A stretch of DNA of 64,000 bases, taken from Gilvibacter sediminis (lineage in GTDB: Bacteria; Bacteroidota; Bacteroidia; Flavobacteriales; Flavobacteriaceae). The DNA is taken from contig NZ_JAQQTE010000004.1 in the NCBI RefSeq assembly GCF_028561565.1, positions 389,017 through 453,016 on the forward strand, read 5' to 3'. The notes beneath the pieces were generated by a model. That model worked only from the letters and a program-made list of their open reading frames with translations, ran no database searches and had not been told where the DNA came from. Each line of letters starts with the position of its first letter. Positions within the stretch are counted from its first letter, which is position 1. Shown piece after piece: positions 18,303 through 25,435 of the stretch. The position numbers were made by a program, and so were the translations under genes.

Positions 18303-18311
18303 TCTTTTTTG

Positions 18312-18385
18312 TAGCGAGAGGGAGACTTGAACTCCCGACCTCCGGGTTATGAATCCGACGCTCTAACCAGCTGAGCTACCTCGCC
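18312..18385 (-). tRNA. tRNA-Met (anticodon CAT)
   Basis: On the minus strand the 74 bases fold as a standard tRNA: acceptor GGCGAGG with TCTCGCT (G-U at both ends), D arm GCTC..GAGC, anticodon loop TTCATAA with anticodon CAT, variable loop, T arm GGGAG TTCAAGT CTCCC, discriminator A. CCA is not encoded. The pair closing the anticodon loop is A-C. The G1-U72 pair and overall form suggest elongator Met; a lysidine-modified isoleucine tRNA also carries CAT, so that alternative is not fully excluded. Confidence 0.93.
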
Positions 18386-18531
18386 GTTTTTAACAGCGAG
18401 CAAAGATAACAACAAATCTTCTCAAGCCAAATAAAGCAGTCAATTTTTGTTTTATTTTTTTAATTCAAGTTTTATTCTTTTCTACTTTCAAATTAATATA
18501 TATATTGGAGCGTTCCAATCTTAAAAACGTA

Positions 18532-18918
18532 ATGAGCGACAAAGTCAAATACGAAATGGAGTTTCCTATTCATGTGTCTCCATCCCTCTTGTTTCAATAT
18601 ATTTCCACACCTTCCGGACTCTCAGAGTGGTACGCAGATAATGTGAACTCCAGAGGAGAGCTTTTTACCTTTATTTGGGACGGTAGTGAAGAACAGGCTA
18701 AGCTCATCAGTAAGAAAAGTGGTGAACGTGTCAAGTTCCGTTGGATGGAAGATGAAGACACCGATTACTATTTTGAACTCCGCATTCAAGTAGACGAGAT
18801 CACCAAAGATGTGTCCTTAATGGTCACCGATTATGCCGAGGATGACGAAATGGAAGAAGGAAAAATGCTTTGGGATAATATGATCTCAGAACTCAAACAT
18901 ATTTTAGGATCGGTTTAA
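18532..18918 (+). CDS. START-like domain protein
   Basis: Cytoplasmic protein of 128 aa with an SRPBCC/START-like fold of the kind related to AHSA1: N-terminal strand KYEMEFPIHVSPSLLFQYI, the helix with STPSGLSEWYADNV, central beta strands (FTFIWDGSEEQAKLI, VKFRWMEDE) and a long C-terminal helix. This group is widespread and highly conserved in Bacteroidota, where it is of unknown function; a ligand-binding pocket is expected from the fold. The frame is open to a TTG at 18505, but ATG 18532 (MSDKVKYEM) is the family-like start. A hairpin terminator follows 27 bases after the stop. Confidence 0.88.
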   Translation: MSDKVKYEMEFPIHVSPSLLFQYISTPSGLSEWYADNVNSRGELFTFIWDGSEEQAKLISKKSGERVKFRWMEDEDTDYYFELRIQVDEITKDVSLMVTDYAEDDEMEEGKMLWDNMISELKHILGSV

Positions 18919-18937
18919 ATCCGGTTCTTATAAGTGG

Positions 18938-18945
18938 TATCTTTG
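18938..18945 (+). promoter_or_regulatory. -7 promoter element for the class IV aminotransferase gene
   Basis: TATCTTTG, an exact TAnnTTTG match, located one base upstream of the hairpin at 18946. Transcription would then start inside the hairpin, giving a very short leader before ATG 18971. Confidence 0.6.
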
Positions 18946-18970
18946 CTCCCGTAAAAACGGGAGTTTTTTT
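18946..18970 (+). terminator. Terminator after the START-like gene, abutting the next start codon
   Basis: Stem CTCCCG / CGGGAG with a TAAAAA loop and a run of seven T ending at 18970. The next gene's ATG begins at 18971 with no gap. Confidence 0.8.
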
Positions 18971-19813
18971 ATGCAGATCATTAACGGTACCCTCAGTTCA
19001 GAAACTAGCATTCACGCCAATGACAATCGCGGCCTAAACTACGGCGATGCGGTCTTTGAAACCCTTCGTGTTCAACAAGGAAAGATCCTTTTTTGGGAAG
19101 ATCACTACTTTAGACTCATGTCCGCCATGCGAATCATGCGCATGGAAATTCCTATGGAATTCACTCCAGAAGCCTTGAGTGCTCAAATTCAAGAATTGGT
19201 TGAAGCGCATGAATTGTCTGCAAAAACTGCGGTGGTAAAATTATTGGTCTACCGCAAAACAGGAGGTTTATACCGTCCGGAGCAATTAGAAGTAGAATAT
19301 ACCATCAGTTTGCGCGCAATAGATTCGCCTTTCTACACTTTGGAGGAATCCGACTATGAGGTAGAGCTTTACAAGGATCACTATTTGAGCCCGTCTTTAC
19401 TGTCTACCCTAAAGACCAACAATAAAGCCTTGCAAGTCCTGGGGAGTATTTATGCCGACGAGAACGATTACCAGAATTGTTTGGTGGTCAATACAGACAA
19501 ACAGATCGTTGAAGCGCTCAACGGAAATTTGTTTTTGGTTAAAGGAGATCGTATCAAAACACCACCCATCAGTAGCGGTTGCTTGAACGGAATCATGCGC
19601 AAGCAGATTCTTAAGTTATTGCTGGAATTGCCTGACTATTTGATCGAGGAGGGGCCTGTCTCTCCCTTTGAGCTTCAAAAGGCTGATGAGATGTTCATTA
19701 CCAACGTAGTACAGGGAATCCGTCCGGTGACCAAATACCGTAAAAAACAATACTCCAATACGGTGGCTAAAGACCTTATCGGTAAACTGAATGCCCGCGT
19801 GCGTTTGTCTTAA
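18971..19813 (+). CDS. Aminotransferase class IV
   Basis: PLP-dependent fold-type IV enzyme of 280 aa (family of branched-chain and D-amino-acid aminotransferases and aminodeoxychorismate lyase). N-terminal INGTLSSETSIHANDNRGLNYGDAVFETLRV is the family opening, with GDAVFE close to the substrate site. The likely PLP lysine is in STLKTNNKALQVL (about residue 143); the phosphate-binding stretch ALNGNLFLVKGDRIKTPP and the C-terminal FITNVVQGIRPV are also present. It may be the aminodeoxychorismate lyase of folate synthesis (pabC role), but the sequence alone does not settle substrate. Its last four bases overlap the stop of the convergent yqgE-type gene. Confidence 0.9.
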   Translation: MQIINGTLSSETSIHANDNRGLNYGDAVFETLRVQQGKILFWEDHYFRLMSAMRIMRMEIPMEFTPEALSAQIQELVEAHELSAKTAVVKLLVYRKTGGLYRPEQLEVEYTISLRAIDSPFYTLEESDYEVELYKDHYLSPSLLSTLKTNNKALQVLGSIYADENDYQNCLVVNTDKQIVEALNGNLFLVKGDRIKTPPISSGCLNGIMRKQILKLLLELPDYLIEEGPVSPFELQKADEMFITNVVQGIRPVTKYRKKQYSNTVAKDLIGKLNARVRLS

Positions 19814-20370
19814 TTATAGTGTGGGTTTTCAGGAGCGTTTGACCACAAGGCGTAGTCATCTCCAAATTCTATCATTTTTTCTTTCCAGAAATTTTGATAG
19901 CTCATTCCTATGACGCCGTTGTCATAAGGATTTTTCATCACGATCCAACTGTTGATCTGCAGTTCTTCATCCAGCTGTTCACTGGCCCATCCGGAGTAGC
20001 CTAAAAAGAAACGGATATCCTCGTGGGAGATCTTTCCGGCTTCAAGAAGTTTCATGACCGCATCAAAATCTCCTCCCCAATAGATGCCGCTGGCTATTTC
20101 AACGCTGTCTGGTATGAGTTCTGGGATCTTGTGAATAAAGTAAAGATTGTCTTGCTCTACAGGACCGCCCTTATATACGGTAATGTCTGAATCGATTTCA
20201 GGGATGAGATCATTCAATGTAAATTCTAAGGGTTTGTTTAAGATAAAACCAACAGCGCCTGCGTCATTCACTTCCGCGAGTAAAACCACCGATCGGTTGA
20301 AAGAAACATCGGTTAAAATAGAAGGCTCTGCAATAAGCAATACGCCTTTGGTTGGTTTTAGTGTTGGCAT
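19810..20370 (-). CDS. YqgE/AlgH family protein
   Basis: Cytoplasmic protein of 186 aa of the UPF0301/YqgE family (COG1678). Family hallmarks are clear: PTKGVLLIAEPSILTDVSFNRSVVLLAE at the start (residues 5-32), VGFILNKPLEFTLND, YKGGPVEQDNLYFIH, and FFLGYSGWASEQLDEEL with the near-invariant GYSGW. Function is not established. It is convergent with the aminotransferase, overlapping it by four bases, an arrangement common in flavobacteria. Confidence 0.95.
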   Translation of the reverse strand: MPTLKPTKGVLLIAEPSILTDVSFNRSVVLLAEVNDAGAVGFILNKPLEFTLNDLIPEIDSDITVYKGGPVEQDNLYFIHKIPELIPDSVEIASGIYWGGDFDAVMKLLEAGKISHEDIRFFLGYSGWASEQLDEELQINSWIVMKNPYDNGVIGMSYQNFWKEKMIEFGDDYALWSNAPENPHYN

Positions 20371-20402
20371 AAGTAAATCTAGAAATAAATCCCTAGAAAA
20401 GC

Positions 20403-20427
20403 AAAACCCCGCTAATTGCGGGGTTTT
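20403..20427 (-). terminator. Bidirectional-looking terminator after the HU gene
   Basis: Perfect 10-bp stem AAAACCCCGC / GCGGGGTTTT around a 5-base loop, 25 bases past the HU stop codon. Confidence 0.88.
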
Positions 20428-20451
20428 ACCTTAATTTTATTGCGTTTGTGA

Positions 20452-20724
20452 CTAGTTCACAGAGTTAGATAATTCTGAACCTGCTTTGAATTTTACCACG
20501 TTTTTAGCAGCAATTTTGATTGTTTTCCCAGTTTGTGGATTACGTCCTTCACGTGCAGAACGCTTAGAAACAGACCAAGATCCAAATCCAACTAGAGATA
20601 CTCTGTTTCCTTTCTTAAGAGCTCCTTCTACATTTCCACAAAAAGACTCTAGTGCTTTTTTAGCTGCTGCTTTAGTGATTCCAGCATCGGCCGCCATTGC
20701 GTCGATTAAATCTGATTTATTCAT
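20452..20724 (-). CDS. hup: HU family DNA-binding protein
   Basis: Nucleoid protein of 90 aa, full family length. MNKSDLIDAMAADAGITKAA forms the first helices, and the beta-arm carries the HU signature around GFGSWSVSKRSAREGRNPQTG (residues about 47-67), with the proline that intercalates DNA in GRNPQTG. It bends and compacts DNA as a dimer. It has its own -7 promoter element (20778-20785) and is flanked by a strong terminator, so it is likely monocistronic. Confidence 0.97.
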   Translation of the reverse strand: MNKSDLIDAMAADAGITKAAAKKALESFCGNVEGALKKGNRVSLVGFGSWSVSKRSAREGRNPQTGKTIKIAAKNVVKFKAGSELSNSVN

Positions 20725-20777
20725 AATTTGAACTTTAAATTAAATTAGTGGTTAAACGTTATTATTTTATTGCCTTA

Positions 20778-20785
20778 CAAATTTA
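20778..20785 (-). promoter_or_regulatory. -7 promoter element for the HU gene
   Basis: Reads TAAATTTG on the minus strand, matching TAnnTTTG, with a leader of about 45 bases to ATG 20724. A palindromic TTTATCGATAAA lies further upstream at 20874-20885. Confidence 0.6.
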
Positions 20786-20911
20786 AACGGATTATCGGTC
20801 CACGCAAGGAATAGCGCGGGAAATGAGCGTTTTTGTTAATAACTCGGAGCCATTGTTAATAAAGGCAACACTTTATCGATAAAATTCATGCAGCCTAGAC
20901 TCTGCGCGGGT

Positions 20912-21850
20912 TTATTGGACTTTAGAATCTAACGGGAAGCTAAATCCGTTCAAAAGGTCGGCGGCAGCCATTTTTCGCTTTCCAGACAATTTGATCTCCA
21001 GCAAGTTGATCCATCCATCTTCAATAGCAATACGGATCGATTTTTTATCGCAAACCACGCTACCGGTTGTATAATTATGTTCCGCTGGCTCATAAGCAAC
21101 TTTGTATATCTTGGCCGAAATGACTTCGTCTTCCAAAACAAATTCCGTCCAGGCAGCTGGGAACGGATTGAGCCCTCTTACCTTATTATATATATACGCG
21201 CCAGGTAAACTCCAATCGATTCGCGTGTTCTCGGCATGTAACTTGGGAGCAGGTTTAAATGTTTTCTCTTTGGGTTGCGGTTTTGCTTGGACCGTACCGC
21301 TTTCAATAGCAGCCACAGTTTCTGCGACCAAAGAAGCTCCCAATTCCATCATTCTATCGTGAACTTCTCCGGTGGTCTCGTCGGGTGCAATTGGCATAGA
21401 TTTATTAGCTATGATCGCTCCAGTGTCAATTTTCTCATCGATAAAAAAGGTAGTGACTCCGGTTTGAGTTTCTCCGTTGATCACTGCCCAGTGGATGGGT
21501 GCCGCGCCGCGATATTCAGGCAAGAGTGAACCGTGTAGGTTAAAAGTTCCAAATCTCGGCATGCTCCAAACTACCTCGGGTAACATTCTAAAGGCCACTA
21601 CCACAAAAAGGTCTGCATTTAATGCTTCTAAGGCTTCTAAAAATTCCGGAGCTTTAAGTTTTTGCGGCTGTAAAACAGGTATGTTGTGTTTGAGTCCAGC
21701 ATCTTTAACTGCTGAGGCTTTTAGCTTTCTCCCTCTCCCTGCAGGTCGGTCTGGAGCGGTGACCACTCCAACTACTTCTTGCCCTGCCGCGATCAAGGCT
21801 TCAAGAGAAGCTACGGCAAATTCGGGAGTACCCATAAATACTATTCTCAT
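20912..21850 (-). CDS. fmt: Methionyl-tRNA formyltransferase
   Basis: Formylates initiator Met-tRNA using 10-formyl-tetrahydrofolate. The 312-aa protein has the N-terminal catalytic domain with MGTPEFAVASLEALI (residues 6-20), the formyl-binding signature NLHGSLLPEYRGAAPIHWAV (about 106-125) with the catalytic Asn/His and SLLP-YRG loop, and GVTTFFIDEKIDTGAI; the C-terminal OB-like domain includes VRGLNPFPAAWTEF. It ends three bases from the recQ gene start side (recQ stop at 21854), so the two are probably cotranscribed with recQ first. Confidence 0.97.
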   Translation of the reverse strand: MRIVFMGTPEFAVASLEALIAAGQEVVGVVTAPDRPAGRGRKLKASAVKDAGLKHNIPVLQPQKLKAPEFLEALEALNADLFVVVAFRMLPEVVWSMPRFGTFNLHGSLLPEYRGAAPIHWAVINGETQTGVTTFFIDEKIDTGAIIANKSMPIAPDETTGEVHDRMMELGASLVAETVAAIESGTVQAKPQPKEKTFKPAPKLHAENTRIDWSLPGAYIYNKVRGLNPFPAAWTEFVLEDEVISAKIYKVAYEPAEHNYTTGSVVCDKKSIRIAIEDGWINLLEIKLSGKRKMAAADLLNGFSFPLDSKVQ

Positions 21851-21853
21851 CGT

Positions 21854-23740
21854 TTAAATCTTGGTAAATCTTTGGTCCGTATTCAATTCAATTAGGCCAT
21901 CGTCTAAAAGTGCTTGTAAAAGCGCTCCGATAAGCTGCGGAGCAAAATTAAGTCTTTCTGCAAGTTCGTCCCGGCTTAAGGCTTGATTTTCTATAAGGTC
22001 AAGAATTTGCTTATTCGCCGGGGGCTTTTGGGTAGCTTTTGAGCGGGAATCGCAGAGATCACAATTTAGGCAAGGTTTATCCAGGACTTGATCAAAATAC
22101 GAAGCTATCAATTGCTGCCTGCACCCGGAATCCGCGGTGATATATTTTTTTAAAGCGCCAAACTGTTCCACTTTTTGGTTGTGGTATTGTTCAATTTCTT
22201 TGCCAAAAGGGTAGAGGGTGCGAGCGTCCTCTCTAGGGGTTAGAAAGGTGATATTCGCGTCAGAGGTGCGCAATTCTAAAGTAGCAACCCCTTGATTGGC
22301 CATAAACTCGAGTTGTTCGATCAAAAAGTTCTCCGAGCGATTGACCTGCCTAGCCAAGGGCTTAAGCGCAATTCGGGCCGGAGCTTCTGCGATACCAGGA
22401 TAGCTGCGAAGCAGTAACTGCCCCAATACTCCCGACTGTGGGTTCTTGTCAAAGAAATCGAGCAGCGCGCTGTTAGGAGCTGTAAATTGAAACTGAGTTT
22501 GTTTGCTAAATACCGGACTCAATCGGAGTATACCCAATCGATCCATCATTTGAAAGCTCGCATAGGTCTTTCCAAAGGGCAGATTATAATCCGCACAAAA
22601 ATTGGCAAAATCAAGCGGGAAGGCTTCAAAGGCGCCTTCTCCGTATGCAATTCTAAGGTGTTGTTGTAAACTGATGTAAACCTGAGTGGTGAATTTGAGA
22701 TCAGGCAGTTGCTGAACATACATTTGATGCCCTTGTCGTAAATCGTCACTACCAACCAGTAGCACTGCTTGCGCCTCTTTCCGATCACGCCCGGCGCGCC
22801 CAGCTTCTTGATAATAACTCTCCAAACTGTCGGAGAGCTGATAGTGAATCACAGCACGTACATCGGCCTTATCGATCCCCATTCCAAAGGCGTTGGTAGC
22901 TACCATGACCAGTTGATCACTTTGCATCCATTCTTGGAGTCGTTGTTTACGCACCCCAGAATCTAAGCCACCGTGATAGGCCAAAGCTGGTATACCAGCT
23001 GCTTCCAAATTCTGTGCTAGATTTTCCACACCCTTTCTGCTGCGCAAATACACGATCCCAGAGCCGCTTTGCTTTTGCAAGAGTTTGATGAGTGTGTTTT
23101 GTTTGTCTGAGACCTGTTTTACATCATATCTCAGATTATCACGTGATAGACTGCTGAGATGAATGTAAGGATCCTTCAATTGAAGTAATTCATGAATATC
23201 TTCTACAACACGCTTATTGGCGGTAGCGGTTAGGGCCGTGATTGTCGCCTCTGGTAAAAGCGTTCGCAACACACTTAATTTGGCATAAGCGGGTCTAAAG
23301 TCATGCCCCCAATGAGAGATACAATGCGCTTCATCTATGGCGATGAGAGCAGGTTGCATTTGCTTTATTCTGCTTTGCACCAAATCCTGTTGTAGCCGCT
23401 CTGGGGATAGATAAAGGAATTTATAATCGCCGTAAATACAATTATCCAATATGCGATCTACAGCATCGAAAGACAAGCCTCCACTCAGTGAAACGGCCTT
23501 GATCCCACGTGCTTTGAGCTGTTCTACCTGATCCTGCATGAGCGCTACTAAAGGGCTAATGACCAAAGTAATGCCTTGGTGCATTAAGCCTGGGATCTGG
23601 TAACAAAGGCTTTTTCCACCTCCCGTTGGCAAAACGGCCATTACATCCCGACCAGAAATACTGGCTTCAATGATCTGTTTTTGTCCAGATCTGTAGCTGG
23701 TATAGCCCCAATATTGTTCTAGCAACTCTTGGGGGCTCAT
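21854..23740 (-). CDS. recQ: RecQ-type ATP-dependent DNA helicase, short form
   Basis: 3'-5' superfamily 2 helicase of 628 aa acting in recombination and repair. Motif 0 YWGYTSYRSGQKQII, Walker A MAVLPTGGGKSLCYQIP (about residues 34-50), DEAH box with aromatic-rich loop IDEAHCISHWGHDFRP (about 136-151), and motif VI QEAGRAGRD (about 309-317) are intact. The RQC zinc cluster is visible as C...CLNCDLC near residues 548-560, followed by a winged-helix end. The HRDC domain of E. coli RecQ is missing, as in many Bacteroidota paralogues. Its start overlaps the stop of the P-loop NTPase gene upstream by one base, implying translational coupling. Confidence 0.96.
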   Translation of the reverse strand: MSPQELLEQYWGYTSYRSGQKQIIEASISGRDVMAVLPTGGGKSLCYQIPGLMHQGITLVISPLVALMQDQVEQLKARGIKAVSLSGGLSFDAVDRILDNCIYGDYKFLYLSPERLQQDLVQSRIKQMQPALIAIDEAHCISHWGHDFRPAYAKLSVLRTLLPEATITALTATANKRVVEDIHELLQLKDPYIHLSSLSRDNLRYDVKQVSDKQNTLIKLLQKQSGSGIVYLRSRKGVENLAQNLEAAGIPALAYHGGLDSGVRKQRLQEWMQSDQLVMVATNAFGMGIDKADVRAVIHYQLSDSLESYYQEAGRAGRDRKEAQAVLLVGSDDLRQGHQMYVQQLPDLKFTTQVYISLQQHLRIAYGEGAFEAFPLDFANFCADYNLPFGKTYASFQMMDRLGILRLSPVFSKQTQFQFTAPNSALLDFFDKNPQSGVLGQLLLRSYPGIAEAPARIALKPLARQVNRSENFLIEQLEFMANQGVATLELRTSDANITFLTPREDARTLYPFGKEIEQYHNQKVEQFGALKKYITADSGCRQQLIASYFDQVLDKPCLNCDLCDSRSKATQKPPANKQILDLIENQALSRDELAERLNFAPQLIGALLQALLDDGLIELNTDQRFTKI

Positions 23741-24306
23741 TAGAGTTTTAATTGATTGCGTATAAAATTGACCCGTTCTGCAATGGTCAAACGAGGAACT
23801 TCAACCAAGTCATAGCCAAAATAACGGTAGCGCAGATTCAAGCTTTCGTGCAGGTCTACAGCCTGCTCAAAGGTCTCGAATCGGCCTCCGTCGGCATGGA
23901 ATATATCCTCCCAAGGCGGCATGATAAATACCTGGTCATAACGGTGATCTGTGCAGTAGGCTTCAAACTCAGCCCCGTACTCTTGATCAAAGTAGTCCAT
24001 ATAGGCCAGCACATCAGGCAAACCGCGATCATAAAAAACCGGGCGTGTATCGAGATGACCTCCTGCAAAGAACTGCTGCTGTCTCCCTAAGAGCAGGCGT
24101 CTGTTGAAACTATCGGAATCTTTGGCAAAAACAATGGGGTTGGTTGCCACTTGTGGGCTGTCTTGAGTGGCGGTCTCTTCTGCAGTGAACTCGCGTATCA
24201 CCTCGGGGAATATGTGAAAGCCCTCATTTCTTAAGGCATTGATAACGGCGGTCTTGCCGGTGCCGGGAGCTCCAGTAATTACTACACGATGATCCTTGTG
24301 TTCCAT
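23740..24306 (-). CDS. P-loop NTPase, AAA_28/NadR-like
   Basis: Protein of 188 aa with a Walker A GAPGTGKTAVI (residues 13-23) and a layout typical of the AAA_28 group (kinase-like, related to NadR and Ttd14): EVIREFTAEE, a LLLGRQQQFF helix, and VFYDRGLPDVLAYMDYF as the Walker B-like DRG segment. The C-terminal part has FIMPPWEDIFHADGGRFETF and an RLTIAERVNFI lid. Probably a small nucleotide-dependent kinase or regulator; substrate unknown. It is the first gene of an operon with recQ and fmt. Confidence 0.85.
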   Translation of the reverse strand: MEHKDHRVVITGAPGTGKTAVINALRNEGFHIFPEVIREFTAEETATQDSPQVATNPIVFAKDSDSFNRRLLLGRQQQFFAGGHLDTRPVFYDRGLPDVLAYMDYFDQEYGAEFEAYCTDHRYDQVFIMPPWEDIFHADGGRFETFEQAVDLHESLNLRYRYFGYDLVEVPRLTIAERVNFIRNQLKL

Positions 24307-24405
24307 TGCTGTAAAGATAAGCGGTTTTTAGCGCCTTAAACCGAAGGCAAAAAGCGGGCCGATTTTCAAGCAAAGTTGCAGATAATTTTTTCGTTGTGAA
24401 AGGCG

Positions 24406-24413
24406 TATCTTTG
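24406..24413 (+). promoter_or_regulatory. -7 promoter element for the DUF493 gene
   Basis: TATCTTTG, exact TAnnTTTG match, 27 bases upstream of ATG 24441, with a T-rich -33 region (TTTTTTCG). Confidence 0.65.
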
Positions 24414-24440
24414 TAGCACTTGAAATAGTTCAATATATTC

Positions 24441-24731
24441 ATGAATAATTCCCAAAAGACCGAAGAGTTTTACCAGCGATTGAAAGCACAATTGGAAGAG
24501 AATTTCAGTTGGCCTTCTACCTATTTGTACAAGTTTATTGTTCCTTCAGATCAAGAGAAGATCAACACCATTAAAGACATCTTTGCAGATAGTGGGGCCA
24601 ATCTTCAAACCAAAGAATCTTCTAAGGGAACCTTTACCAGTGTGTCTGTTAAAGTACGGATGAAATCCCCAGACGCTGTGATTGAAAAATATTTAGAAGT
24701 TTCCAAGGTAGAAGGGGTGATTTCCCTATAA
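24441..24731 (+). CDS. DUF493 (YbeD-like) family protein
   Basis: Cytoplasmic protein of 96 aa of the DUF493/YbeD family, which has an ACT-like regulatory fold. Visible core: FSWPSTYLYKFIVPSDQEKI (about residues 19-38), GTFTSVSVKVRMKSPDAVIEKY and the final VEGVISL. Function in Bacteroidota is not known. It precedes DUF4290 and murA on the same strand. Confidence 0.9.
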   Translation: MNNSQKTEEFYQRLKAQLEENFSWPSTYLYKFIVPSDQEKINTIKDIFADSGANLQTKESSKGTFTSVSVKVRMKSPDAVIEKYLEVSKVEGVISL

Positions 24732-24784
24732 TTTACTATTTTGCAAACTCTAGGACTTACCCTTTACTTACTAAGCATTTCATT

Positions 24785-25420
24785 TTGATAGATCAATTAG
24801 AATACAATACCGAGAGACCGCATTTGCTCATTCCGGAATACGGCCGTCATATACAAAAAATGGTGGACCACTGTTTGGCCATTGAAGACCGTGAGGCACG
24901 CAATAAATGTGCTAAAAGCATCATTGCAGTGATGGGGAATTTAAACCCGCACTTGCGCGATGTGCCAGATTTTCAGCATAAATTGTGGGATCAGCTCTTT
25001 ATCATCTCAGATTTTAAGTTGGACGTGGACTCTCCATACCCAAAACCGTCTATAGAGGAATTGCGTGAAAGACCCCAACACTTGGGCTATCCGCAAAACC
25101 ATCCGAAATATCGATTCTACGGGAACAACATCAAGCGTATGATTGATGTAGCTATTGGATGGGATGAAGGCGATATGAAAAACGCTTTAGTGATCAACAT
25201 CGCCAATCACATGAAAAAGTCTTTTCTGAATTGGAACAAAGACACGGTAGAAGATGCTGTGATCTTTGAACATCTCTTTGAACTATCAGAAGGGAAACTC
25301 AATTTGAAAGACTCTTCAGAAGACTTAAGCGATTCTAGCGATCTGCTTAAGACCAAAAAACGATTCCAACAAAAGAAGTCCTCAGGCAAAAAAGGAGGCA
25401 GAAACAGAAAACGTCACTAA
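24785..25420 (+). CDS. DUF4290 family protein, TTG start
   Basis: Protein of 211 aa of a Bacteroidota-specific family of unknown function. The conserved opening is MIDQLEYNTERPHLLIPEYG if the TTG at 24785 is the initiator; no ATG occurs in frame before residue 25 and the family normally begins with M-I-x-x-LEYN, so TTG is well supported. Middle: PKYRFYGNNIKRMIDVAIGW; the C-terminus is a lysine/arginine-rich tail (KKRFQQKKSSGKKGGRNRKR) that suggests nucleic-acid contact. It lies 15 bases before murA, probably in one transcript. Confidence 0.88.
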   Translation: MIDQLEYNTERPHLLIPEYGRHIQKMVDHCLAIEDREARNKCAKSIIAVMGNLNPHLRDVPDFQHKLWDQLFIISDFKLDVDSPYPKPSIEELRERPQHLGYPQNHPKYRFYGNNIKRMIDVAIGWDEGDMKNALVINIANHMKKSFLNWNKDTVEDAVIFEHLFELSEGKLNLKDSSEDLSDSSDLLKTKKRFQQKKSSGKKGGRNRKRH

Positions 25421-25435
25421 CACCTACATTTTTTA

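Larger units (their letters stand above)
17525..18311. other. Repeat-rich intergenic island, 787 bases
   Basis: No credible gene. It contains structured repeat copy B, three copies of a hairpin of the form AGACTTA..TGAGTCT with a shared downstream sequence, and two terminator-like hairpins before tRNA-Met. An open frame of 177 codons crosses it on the minus strand but consists of translated repeats. Confidence 0.75.

Noticed and set aside
20874-20885. Palindrome TTTATCGATAAA upstream of HU as DnaA box or origin
   Set aside because: It does not match the DnaA consensus TTATNCACA and no cluster of such sites or dnaA/dnaN gene is near; at most a distant member of the motif family seen at 40697.
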